Source: Leptodontidium sp. MPI-SDFR-AT-0119
Taxonomy: Eukaryota > Ascomycota > Leotiomycetes > Helotiales > Leptodontidiaceae
Length of the DNA stretch: 64,000 nt
Direction of reading: 5' to 3'
NCBI GenBank assembly: GCA_020726505.1
Contig: JAHLEZ010000008.1
Coordinates: 1,674,001-1,738,000 of the forward strand
Made by a program: the position numbers and the translations under genes. The notes below the pieces were generated by a model, which was not told the DNA's origin, ran no database searches, and saw only the letters and a program-made list of their open reading frames with translations. This document shows, piece by piece, positions 22,835 to 32,948 of the stretch. How positions within the stretch are numbered: the stretch's first letter is position 1; every line of letters begins with the position of its first letter.

Positions 22835-24586
22835 ATGACTGAACAAGAAGATAAGCCTAAGAAGACCCGTAAACGAGGTCCCAATGTCAAGGCAGGGTGT
22901 GCGACATGCAAGTGAGTATTCTCCTTCTTGCCGAGTGCCAGAGATGACCCTCGCCACCATCAACATGAAGGTAGATCATGGGAATCTCAGTCATCCAGCA
23001 AATCATTCCCGCTTCCATCAAGGCTGAATATTATTAGGATTCGACACAAGAAGTGTGACCAGACAAGGCCTGCTTGCCTGAGATGCACGTCGACGGGGCG
23101 GACTTGCGATTTTCTCTCCTCGCTGGCACCGAATTCATCGTTTCAGAGCCGGACAATACAACTATTACCAGACTATAAGGGTATAAACGACGGAAAGACC
23201 CAGGATTTCAGATTTAGATATCTCTTTATAACAGAGCATCCAAAGTCGTTACCGAGTTTCGCAACACTCAGTGACCCAGATGAAGCACAGCATTTCGACT
23301 TTTTCCGGGTGGTGTGCACCCATTCTTTCTCCATGCACTTCAATGCCAACCTATGGAAAGGCCTCATACTCCAAGCTGCACACACGGAGCCCTTCGTACT
23401 ACACGCTGTGTTGGCCATTGGTGCCTTGACACGATCCAATGTGCATGCCCCCATGTACCCAACACCTGTTCTGGAATACAGCCTCAAGAAGTACAGCTTA
23501 GCTTCTCGGATGTTGAGCCAACGGATGAAGAGCGGAACAGCCGATTGGAAGCTCGCAATTCTTGGCAGTCTGGTCTTTTTAGCCCTTGAGGTGTTGCAGG
23601 GCCACGAAATGGGTGCTCTCATACACATGAGAAGTGGAGAAGCGATTCTGAAAAGTCTTCCTTCTTCAAAGCCAGAACTTCTCACTTCATTGGCAACAAG
23701 TGGCCCCCAATATGCAGCAAAGGTCACAGCTGATATCGGCGATTCGGAAGATCTTGTCACTGCTTACACTCGCCTGAGTGTCGAAGAATATCCATTCCTT
23801 GGACTTTGTGGCTCGAGCTACACCCCGGAACCCAAGTTCCCCTTGTCGTTCAATAACCTCACCGACGCCCGGTCGAGTCTCAATTCCATAGTCGCGGCCA
23901 CTTACTCATTCTACCGGCGACACGGAAGTGTAGAACTAAAGACGCTGCCACTAGAGCCTTTGCCCACCAAAATTGCAGCAGAGCTTTGCGATGTACAAAC
24001 GTTACTACAGTCGTGGCGTCAAGAAATGGACAGATTCATCGTCGGACAAGAAGAAACAGATGAAGCAACAAGTCTCGGCATCAAAGCGATCATGATACAA
24101 TACTTGGTAGCTTTTATCAGGACTTCCACATATTTCTTCAAGAACCAGCTTGTCTACGACCAATATCTTCCCCAGTTCAAGGAACTTGTGGATCTCACCG
24201 CCGCTGCTGTTTTGGCTGATCACTCACCATATCTCAAATCAAGAGGAAAAGGGCCGTGTTACACGCTTGACATGGCGCTTGCACAGCCTCTCTACTTCGT
24301 AGCTTGCAGATGTCGGGATCCGGAGCTGAGGAGGCAAGCCATCTGCCTCATGAAACTTGTCGGCAAGGATGGAGTTTACACTGGAGAGAAAGTTGCGAAG
24401 GTGGCGGGGTGGGTAGTCGCTACGGAAGAAGGAGAGAGTCCCTGGGGATTTGTTGGCGAAGAGAGGCGGTTCCATGATGTGTCTTTTGACTTCGACATGA
24501 AGACGAAAATTGGCAGGGTGTGGGCAACCAGAAGGAGCGTTGATGGAGAATGGCAACAAGTCTCCCAATCATTAGTCTTGGAATAA
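22835..24586 (+). CDS. Zn2Cys6 transcription factor with fungal-specific regulatory region
   Basis: Two exons, 22835-22911 and 23038-24586, encode 541 residues. The intron (126 bp) falls inside the zinc cluster. After splicing, the cluster reads CATCKIRHKKCDQTRPACLRC followed by C seven residues later: Cys-x2-Cys-x6-Cys-x6-Cys-x2-Cys-x7-Cys, residues about 22-49. Such proteins bind CGG-type half sites in DNA through two zinc ions. A basic N-terminus (KPKKTRKRG) precedes the cluster. The middle and C-terminal parts resemble the fungal-specific regulatory region (FRVVCTHSFSMHFNANLW, VLHAVLAIGALTRSN) found in many pathway regulators. Located next to an NmrA-like gene and a P450, it may control them. 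Target unknown. Confidence 0.88.
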
Positions 24587-25304
24587 ATGAGTAGTAGGTA
24601 AGTTAAAGCAAATATCAACAAGTGGCATTCATCCAACATTCACGCGTCATCGGAACTAACCATAGTTCCAGATAAAAGACAAAACTCTAGAGTTCATCAA
24701 TGTTAGATTTCGGCTTGCGTCATGCAGACTCTTGAGATGTGGATTCGAGTTCCCTGACGTCAATAGCCAGGAAACATGTGTCCCACGTAAGAGCCTAGCT
24801 ACTTTTTCGTAGAAAGTTAAGCGACTATTTAAAGGGGTAACAATTTTCGTAAGTGCATGGCGTTAGTTGCTCTCAGCAGATTGCAAATCTAAATCCAGAT
24901 TCAAATGAAGAATAACTAGACTTTCTCAGCCTTTTCCTTCATTTACAAGAGTTGTGTTATGGATGATGGCCAATAGCGTCCAGCCGGTTCGTGGCGGACC
25001 CTTCGCTAGACTGCCCGGTCCCAAAATAATCGAAGGTGACCAGCAGTTAAATGAAATCTTGATTACCGTTCTTGAATTGCAACACGAAGCAATAGGACGC
25101 ACAACGCAATACCAGTGGGAGCCAAACGCGGAGGAAGAAAAAAGTCATCGCATATGTTACCTTTGCAATTCCGCTGCTCCCACTTTCTTCTTCAGGTCGT
25201 CATTTCCTCCTTCACGCTCTTTTCTTCGTCAAACAACAACCAGCAAAGCTCCCCAGAAACGGTGTGTGCCTCCTATTTCTTGGCCACAGAACAAGGTGCT
25301 TACA
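24587..25304. other. Intergenic / probable 5' UTR of the 25.3 kb gene
   Basis: About 700 bp. The frame of the next gene is open back to 24954, with in-frame ATGs at 24963 and 24966. The stretch 25150-25290 is pyrimidine-rich with CAG and GT dinucleotides, so it looks more like untranslated leader than protein. Confidence 0.45.
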
Positions 25305-27176
25305 ATGAATGACAGGAAGAAATCAGTCATCATGATCCAAACAGCAGAAGAACTTATGATGGCCGATTTTGAGTTTCGCTACGGGAGTGATTTTGCTGAA
25401 GACTCTTCGGTATCAACTGCTCCATCTGCCACGCCGAGCACACCAAGCACACCGGGTACTTCTGGTACTTCGAGCTCAATGGTTACGCTATCTAGAGAAT
25501 CTAATCTCCTAAACACACAGGTTTCCGCATCTTCAGGCCCTGTTGGCGCATATCTACGAGTTCATGGTCTTTCGGGTCTCATGCCATCTACGATTCTTCA
25601 AGCAGCAACCAATCCAGACTTTCTCCGCAACCGTCGCTCAATCTCACCAGAGTCCCCTACTGGCCCATCCTCCTTCTTTAAGAAGATTCTTGTGGAGGTG
25701 CGACGGATGATATACGCCTACCTCCACGTCAATCCTCTGCTCGGCAAACCAGACGCAATTTCCCGTCAGTTCAAGTCTGGAGCCACTCAGAAGTACGGCC
25801 TCTCACCAGCAGCTCTGCAAACATGCAAACAGTGGTACGACGAAGCCTCTAAGGTACTGTACGGAAGGAACACATTCATCATCTCTTGTATCGGCCATCG
25901 CAACGGCAACCAAGGCGACGGAAAGGGAGAAATCCGCGAGGGAGATCTACTAGAATGTCCCCTGACTCGGTACGAGCGAAGAACTTATCTTACCTTGTCC
26001 AAATTTGGCGCCAGGCCTGAGTTCAAAAAGGTCCACCACTGGAAGGTTATGATCAGTTTATTCGCAGCAACGGAAGAAGGACCTACCACATCTCTTCTAG
26101 ATTTCTGCTGCTTCGTTTTTGATACACAACCAAAGTTCATTACAGTACTTACCACGGGCAAGGACTTCTGCGCTGGATGGACGGGATTCCGCGCTTTCTC
26201 CGTGCCTCGCGTCACTGACGAGCCCTTCGAAGCTACGAGTGTGTTGGCTCCTCTCAAGCTCCTCCGAAACGTTAAACAGCTTACCTTCGAAGTCTCAGGA
26301 GGCGAAGAAATCCCCTACGACGTTCAACTGGACGTGAAAGCGGTAGCCGAATCGAACGATCCAAGTCCCCTGTGCATGTATCTAAAGCTCTTAAACTACG
26401 CTCAGACTTTTGAGGAACATGTTATCTTCCGAGAAGACATGGGTACCGTTCGTTGGCACTGCAGAGCAGATGTACTTTTCAAGCGGCCGGACAATGCTTT
26501 CCTCCCGATGAGTCCTCTGGATCTGAAGCTCCTCAATCCATTCAAGGCCAGCGTTACACATCCCGTTGAGAATGCTCTCGAGCTCGCTAAATTCGCCTGT
26601 GATGAAAACGACCTTCAAGACTTCAAACTCCAACGCAAGACTGTTCTGGAATACCTGGAACCGCAGTATAAGCGTATTGCTATCTCGATCTATCTGCTAC
26701 GTTCATTCGTCAAGAAGCATAAGGAAATAGTTGACGGCAAGCCTGACATCTTGCACCGGCATGCATTATACTTCTCACAGAAGTGGGCGGAGATTGGTGA
26801 GGAGATGGAGGATATTGTCGAGGCGATGATTCTAGTTGAAGACTGCACCAAAGCGTTTGTTAGAGACCTGACCCCGGAGATACGACGACTTGTTCGCCTC
26901 CATCAAGAGCGATTCGACAAATGCTACGATGGCAATTGCCGAGAATCGAACATGGCTATATTACGTGAAGCTTACAATGATGGCTGTGCGCGGAGATGGT
27001 ATTGTAGTTTAAAACGGGCGGCTGACAGTGTGGTCAAGCAGTACCTGAGTATCCGGAAGTCGAGGAAGGAGTTGTTTGATTTTGATGCAGGCGAGATAGG
27101 AGATCGTGGTTGTGAGATTGATATAGAGACTTGGAGAGACGATGAGGTTATCAATTGGGAATCAGAGGAAGATTAA
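25305..27176 (+). CDS. Uncharacterised fungal protein with LPVELR-type (F-box-like) motif; paralogue of a pseudogene at 61.7-62.6 kb
   Basis: A single frame, 623 residues from the ATG at 25305. The frame is open upstream to 24954, but the extension looks like leader sequence. The N-terminal part is Ser/Thr/Pro-rich (SATPSTPSTPGTSGTSSS). From about residue 120 comes a degenerate F-box-like motif (FFKKILVEVRRMIYAYL), then YGLSPAALQTCKQWYDEAS and VLYGRNTFIIS, a pattern I recall from a lineage-expanded group of ascomycete proteins that start with LPxELRxxIY and then LRTCKQIYxEAxxxLY. The F-box core here has diverged (VEVRRMI for the usual VELRLKI). No catalytic motif is seen. The acidic tail ends NWESEED. 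Function unknown. A decayed relative lies 35 kb away on the minus strand. Confidence 0.7.
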   Translation: MNDRKKSVIMIQTAEELMMADFEFRYGSDFAEDSSVSTAPSATPSTPSTPGTSGTSSSMVTLSRESNLLNTQVSASSGPVGAYLRVHGLSGLMPSTILQAATNPDFLRNRRSISPESPTGPSSFFKKILVEVRRMIYAYLHVNPLLGKPDAISRQFKSGATQKYGLSPAALQTCKQWYDEASKVLYGRNTFIISCIGHRNGNQGDGKGEIREGDLLECPLTRYERRTYLTLSKFGARPEFKKVHHWKVMISLFAATEEGPTTSLLDFCCFVFDTQPKFITVLTTGKDFCAGWTGFRAFSVPRVTDEPFEATSVLAPLKLLRNVKQLTFEVSGGEEIPYDVQLDVKAVAESNDPSPLCMYLKLLNYAQTFEEHVIFREDMGTVRWHCRADVLFKRPDNAFLPMSPLDLKLLNPFKASVTHPVENALELAKFACDENDLQDFKLQRKTVLEYLEPQYKRIAISIYLLRSFVKKHKEIVDGKPDILHRHALYFSQKWAEIGEEMEDIVEAMILVEDCTKAFVRDLTPEIRRLVRLHQERFDKCYDGNCRESNMAILREAYNDGCARRWYCSLKRAADSVVKQYLSIRKSRKELFDFDAGEIGDRGCEIDIETWRDDEVINWESEED

Positions 27177-27886
27177 CATTCCGATCCTAATTCTGATCCC
27201 GAGGAAGATTGATTGGGAGTAAAGAAAAGATCTATACTTGAAAGACAGGAATCAATGTAAAGTACATTGAAAAGAAAAGTCAGTGCTGGGGTTGTACATG
27301 ACTATCTTACCGAAACATGTTGATATGAAATAACTTGTTACGTTGTATACCAACGCTTGAAACACGTACTGAAGTCAGCAGTAATGAAGTTTAAACGTTC
27401 GAAATATAGGAAACACAACATAGCAGTAGAAGGAGCACCTGGTGCAGCCTCTTTTCATGCCTCGCTTAGTCTACTCAAATACCGTGGATGGTTACTTGGC
27501 CGAATTTACCTCTCTAAAGGGAGGTGGCAAGAAACACTATCAGGGCATGACAGTATTGAGTCTGGAACCTGTAATGCCCGGCCTGGTTCTGATATTAGGA
27601 AAGTCTACCTGCCGAATCGAATACAACAGTCGACTGGCCATAAGCAACATCCAGAGCAGTAGGTCGAGAGAAGTTATAGCTACTACATATGAAGGGAATT
27701 ACGTGCAAAATGATTGAAGAACATAAAAGTAATTGAGCAAGCACTATCAAACAAAGGAAACTGCGGAAATAGAGTGGTTTTGTTCGTTACACTACAATAC
27801 AAACATTGTGTTGGCCAATCTCGAGACCAATCTGTCCCTGTTGAGATCTAACATTGAGAGATCCAAGGGCTTTCCGTCAGCCTCCT
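27177..27886. other. Intergenic between convergent genes
   Basis: About 710 bp, A-rich, with no supported gene; small frames at 27357-27951 have no recognisable features. Confidence 0.5.
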
Positions 27887-28937
27887 CTAATCCAGTACTC
27901 CATCCCAAAGCGGTAAATAAAACCTCACATTCTCATACACCAAAAACGTAACCCACGTCGCCGGCAAAACCCTCAAGACATTCGTCCCCAACCCCCTATA
28001 AAAACCTCTCAGTCCCTCCTCCCTCCAAATCTTTGTCCCAACACCCAAAATACCCCTCCCATACAACACCTCACTATGGTAAGTCTGCAGCCGACTCCTG
28101 ATAACCTGGTACGGATACGTGACAGTCCCAGCAAAGATCTTGGCTGAGCTAGAAATCACCAGCGTGGCTGTATTTCCCAGCTTCTCTTCTTTGCCATCGT
28201 AACTGGGTTTGTGGAGGGGATTCTGGGAGAGGTGTCTCCGCCACAAGTTCTTCATGGGTTCGTAAACTGCGAATTGGACGGCGCCGTGGCTGTTTCCTAG
28301 GAGGCTTACTCCAACGCCTCTGTAGAAGCCTCTTATGCCTTCGTTGCGGAAGACTTGCCCAGCGCCATGCCACATGCTCTTGTATGCGCCCTCGGCTCCT
28401 TTGTCAGAGCTCAACATGCGTGTCTTGAGCACCCATATTGGGTTCGTGGATAGGGTGATCAAGGTCCCTGATATGCCGGAAGCGAGGAAGTAATCCACAG
28501 GCGTGAGCACGCCCCGGGAGGCGGGAGGGATATTGTGACCTGAATCTGAGAGAGGTTGGGAAGGTCGGGTATGGAAAGCGATGAGTTGTGTCTCGACGAG
28601 GGATTTGAAGTAGAAGAACAGAGCCCAGGAACTGGCGTTGCCAATTAGATTGGGCGTGAGGCCGCGGTAGAGGCTTTGAATTGGGTGAGTGTTTGAGAGG
28701 AGGGAGCGGAGGATGGTGAAGGCGTTTGTGGGGGTTTGGGAGGTGTTACGTTGGACTGGAGGGAGTGAGTTAGTGTTGGGTTTCGAGGGAGGAAGATTGG
28801 GGGAGTAAAAGCTTGCTTTGAAGTCGGGTTTTGATCACGTCGAGGGGGTGGACAGCCAATGTTGATATGGTGCCGGCAGAGAGGCCGGCGATGGTCTCGA
28901 CCAGCGCGGGGGAGAGGCGCGCATGGTTTTCACTCAT
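27887..28937 (-). CDS. flx1: Mitochondrial carrier, FAD/folate transporter type (Flx1 / SLC25A32-like)
   Basis: Exons 28937-28817 and 28755-27887 on the minus strand encode 329 residues. Mitochondrial carriers have three repeats, each with a P-x-[DE]-x-x-[KR] signature. Here they are HPLDVIKTRLQ, NPIWVLKTRM and YPYQVIRSRLQ. The unusual W and Q at the acidic position of repeats 2 and 3 are characteristic of the FAD/folate carrier branch (yeast Flx1, human SLC25A32). This carrier moves FAD or folate across the inner membrane. Repeat ends such as GIRGFYRGVGVSLLGNSHGA and GLRGFYRGLGTNVLRVLPA support the fold. The single intron has a GC donor (CAAA|GCAAGC) and a CTAAC branch site; no GT occurs between the exon end and the acceptor, so GC-AG splicing is required. 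Substrate inferred from family. Confidence 0.88.
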
Positions 28938-30048
28938 GTCATAAGGGCGGTGTTGGGGTTGTCATGGTGTGAGGGAGTGGTGTTGTAGCTTTGAGGAGAT
29001 GACGAGGTTGAAGCTCCAATATTTTTTATCGCCGAGGCTCCGATTGGAAATCAGATATCCCAACCTTTACTGACAGAAAATCCGGGAACGTTTCTCCATC
29101 CTAGGTGGCTGTTCAATCATAGAGTAGAAGTTCCAGAACAGGTTTGCAAGTGGTGATTGCACTCATTCGTGCTATTGTACAATTATCGGTGGTGTAACAG
29201 TCATTCCATCCATCCATATATAGGTTTCCGTAACAATCCCATATGCCCTACAAAAACGCCTTCTATGCTACACAACCCTTTGTCTCCTCAAAACAGCTCC
29301 TCATATGCTTTCGTTCTTTGCAATGGCACCCCTGGCTCGTAGGTGGGTGGATGGTTCGTATCGTGGATGGTGGGTATCGAACTTATGCGAGAGGAGAGAA
29401 GAGTCTACAGCAACGATTAGTTAAGAGCTTGAAGAGCAATGTCCGGAAACGCATACCTGATTAAAGATGGACGGGGCTCGCTGCGGGTATAGCCTAGATA
29501 TGTTAGTCTCTTGAGATGCTTTCAAGCTCGTGAGATGCTATACCAAGGTAGATGATCAGGGGAAGGTAGCCACTGAATCCGTTAGCAAATGCTGTACACA
29601 TCGTAGATAGGGGCAACCTACTAATGGATAGCAACACGAGAGAAGTCAATGACCTTTCCAATGCGCTCCTATCTTCTAGTTAACATCCATTCTCAATCCC
29701 TAGTTGACGGCAAGACACACCTTGGATTCCTCTGAAAGTTGCATCTTGTCGGGCTTGGAATGTTGGTATGAAGCTGCCAAACCATCAGTAAATCATTCAA
29801 GCAAAACATATGATCTTTTCGCAAACGTACAAACTTGATTTGGGTAACGTTGGTAATGTCGTTGTCCTGAGCTTGAACAACCCAAGACTGGTCCCCCAAA
29901 AAACATTCTTGACCCGAATCGCAGATCGCCGAGTCCGTACTAGCGCCAAATATTTCACAAGCTTCGAATCGAAAGGCTCAAGGTTCAACGCGCCTTGCGA
30001 CAAACGAAAGCCTTCAAGCTCCCCACCACTCTCTACGAAAACTTCAAG
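28938..30048. other. Divergent promoter region of the carrier and SF3b4 genes
   Basis: About 1.1 kb with no supported gene. Small frames at 29693-30066 lack recognisable features. C/A-rich DNA near 29930-30045 immediately precedes the SF3b4 start. Confidence 0.5.
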
Positions 30049-31333
30049 ATGTCTGGCGCACGGCACTGGTAAGTCTCTTTCCTAACTTCCCCCCAGAAGA
30101 AAGTTTGTAGTTAATGTGAGTTTTTAGGGAGCAAGACAAGGAAGCTACCGTCTACATCGGCAACATCGACGAGCGAGTTACGGATAGTTTGGTCTGGGAG
30201 CTCATGCTCCAGGCTGGACGTATCGTCAACGTGCATCTTCCAAAGGATCGGGTTACACAGACGCATCAAGGCTATGGCTTTGTGGAATTCATTAGTGAGG
30301 AGGATGCGGAGTATGCTGCGAGGATCATGAACCAAGTGCGCTTGTATGGAAAGCCGATTCGAGTCAATAAGGTATGCTTGCTTGTCTTGCCTATTCATCC
30401 TCTTCTCTTCTCCATGTATCCTGCTTCCGTATTCATTTTATTTGCTCATCTTTATATCGCTCTTTTCAAACTAAAAGTCAAAACTCCTACGAAATCAATA
30501 CTAACAGTCCACCCCAGGCCTCAGCAGATAAACAAAAACCAATCGAAGTCGGCGCCGAGCTCTTCATTGGCAACCTCGACGCAATGGTCGACGAGAAAAC
30601 CCTCTACGATACTTTCTCGCGCTTCGGCTCCTTACAATCACCTCCCAAGATCGCGCGCGACGAGTCCGGCCTCTCAAAAGGCTACGGTTTCGTCTCTTAC
30701 GCCAGCTTCGAAGCCTCGGACGACGCAATCGCGAATATGAACGGCCAGTACCTGATGAATAAGGATATCTCCGTGCAGTATGCATACAAGAAGGATGGAA
30801 AGGGAGAGAGACATGGTGACGAAGCCGAGCGCATGCTGGCTAGCTCAGGCAAGAAGAATAATGTTATGCCAGAAGTTCAGACTATGCCAGCGCAGTTACT
30901 CATGAATGGGAGCGTACCTCAGGGACCAGCTGCAATGATGGATAACGGGATGGGGGGAATGGGCGGCATGCAACCTTCGTACGGAGCACCACCACCAAAC
31001 CTCCCACCTGGATTCGGTGGTCGTCCTGGAGGAGGTTATAACAGCGTTCCACCACCTCAGCACCAGCAGCAGATGGCGCAGAGACCAAATATGCCGCTCC
31101 CACCTCCACCCTCAGGATTACCGCAACGTCCTCCCCCTTCGCAGGGCGGTTACGGTGGTCCTCAAGATTTCCATCCACCGGGATTCGCGCCGCCACCTGG
31201 TTTCCAACAGCCTATGCCGCCGGGATTTGGTGGTCCACCGCCTGGGCAGATGCCGCCTGGTTTTATGCCACCACCGGGTTTCCAGCAACAGCAGCAACAA
31301 CAAGCTCCACCTGGCTATTCAGGAAGAAGATGA
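30049..31333 (+). CDS. hsh49: Splicing factor 3b subunit 4 (SF3b4 / Hsh49 / SAP49)
   Basis: Exons 30049-30068, 30128-30371 and 30518-31333 give 359 residues. SF3b4 is part of the U2 snRNP SF3b complex and contacts pre-mRNA upstream of the branch site. The protein starts [23 protein letters not shown]1 spans about residues 13-88 (RNP2 VYIGNI, RNP1 GYGFVEF). RRM2 spans about 103-180 (RNP2 LFIGNL, RNP1 KGYGFVSY). A long Pro/Gly/Met/Gln-rich C-terminal tail follows, with repeated PPGF and GFQQ elements, as in animal SF3b4. The three exons join in phase, with strong CTAAC-type branch sites. Confident identification; the tail is low-complexity and its length will vary. Confidence 0.95.
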
Positions 31334-32948
31334 TAGGGTTCTCTTGAGAAAGGAGAGAATTGTAAGATTCAACTCGGCATGATGGAGAAGATCCCTTGGA
31401 TTTGAAAGGGTTGCCAAAAAAAAAAAAACACCAAGTTTTCCGGCGTTCAGGGGGCATTGCAGGCGTTTATGGAGTGAGTGTTAAGATGAGAAAGGCAAAG
31501 CGAGTAGGGACTACTACTTGCCTTACTGGATGAAAGAAGGCAATGGCTTTTCCTAGTCGAAGCAGATACCTAGATACCACAAAATCGAACTGAAAATTTG
31601 ACAAGCTGGCTGACTGCTCGGAAGGTATGATATCAAGTAACAGAGTAGTTACATTATATCCTCTGACCTGAGTGGATCTATGGTCTGCAACGAGCTTGAT
31701 ACGAAAGCATTAGACTAGGTATGGAATCGATACCTCACAGGATATATTGCTGCTAGCTTCAGCTTCTTCCGTATCTGCCTGCTCCAAGACCTATCTATCC
31801 TTCCAAAAATTCATCACCTGTACCTCCTGAAATATCCTCATCGTTGATAAAGTTTGATAAAGTAAGCGCTCCTCCCCCACAAAGCGCTACCCCCCTAAAG
31901 TCCAATACAGTCGGACCTGAGTTGGTGATGATGGATAGAGCCGACGGATGTATCTTAGACTGAAATCAGAGAGACCACTCACTGACCTACCGTTCCTCGC
32001 ACTCAGGCTCCTTCAATATCATTCCAAAACTCCTGCTAACTATAATGAAGCCATATTCAGCTCTTTGAAGTGAAAAAAAAAGAGGGCTTACATCGTACCT
32101 CCCACAAATAGCATTCGTCTAAAACCTACAATTAAGGTCATGAGGAAAACTCGTCTTAAACCCCCACGCAATTCACACGAATGAAGCAAGAAGCAAGAAC
32201 CAAAGCCATGCATACCCTACTAACCAATTATATCCCGTATCTTGTGGCGGGGGAGGCTGGAGGCTTTACATCATTCCGTTTATAGCTACAAGCCATTAGT
32301 GAATGATATCGATCAACATGAGTACGGTACTAAGATTAGAGATTACTCCATAAGCATGCCATATGTGCTAGCTAGGTAGTGAATGCAATTCCCATTTCAA
32401 ATTACTTCAACAACGTCAGATTCGCTTAGCTTTTAAGGGTTGTCAACAAACCCTCCCCTCCCATCTCGTATTTCCGTCTCCATCTCCACCTAACCTCACC
32501 CCCCAAGCATTTACGAATGCCATCCACAGAGCCATCATATCTCCAGACTTGCCCCCTATGTAGCTATACATTTACGTCACGTGATGTATCTTCACTACCT
32601 ACTAATAACCAAGCTACTCCAACAAACAAAACAAAACACAAATTCTATCAAACCAAGTCTCAGAATAAATGCCCCTTCCCATTTCTTTCTCTAATTCCAA
32701 GATGTGTTTTTTCTTTTGTTGCGGACGTAGCGCCATATTATACATACAATTTTTTGGGCAATCAGAAAAAATACAACGAAAAAAGAAGGGGGCCACGTCG
32801 CTCGCCCCAACGCAGCAGCACCCGAGAAACGAAAAGTTTTGTGTCTGATGATACCCGATCGATGCCGTCTGTCCTTTTTTCTTCTTCTCACCCACCCATA
32901 TCGATGAAAAAAACGTAGCATGCAATATGCACCCGGCCGCGGAGTCAT
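31334..32948. other. Intergenic between convergent SF3b4 and cap-binding protein genes
   Basis: About 1.6 kb with no gene I can support. It holds an A12 run at 31417-31428 and several A-rich or T-rich patches at 32070-32080 and 32700-32790. A duplicated GATAAAGTTTGATAAAGT is seen near 31845-31865. A 133-codon plus frame at 32517 is low-complexity and lies opposite 3' UTR; rejected. Confidence 0.5.

Noticed and set aside
32517..32918. 133-codon plus-strand frame between SF3b4 and cbc1
   Set aside because: Low-complexity, lies in facing 3' UTR DNA, no homologous wording recognised.
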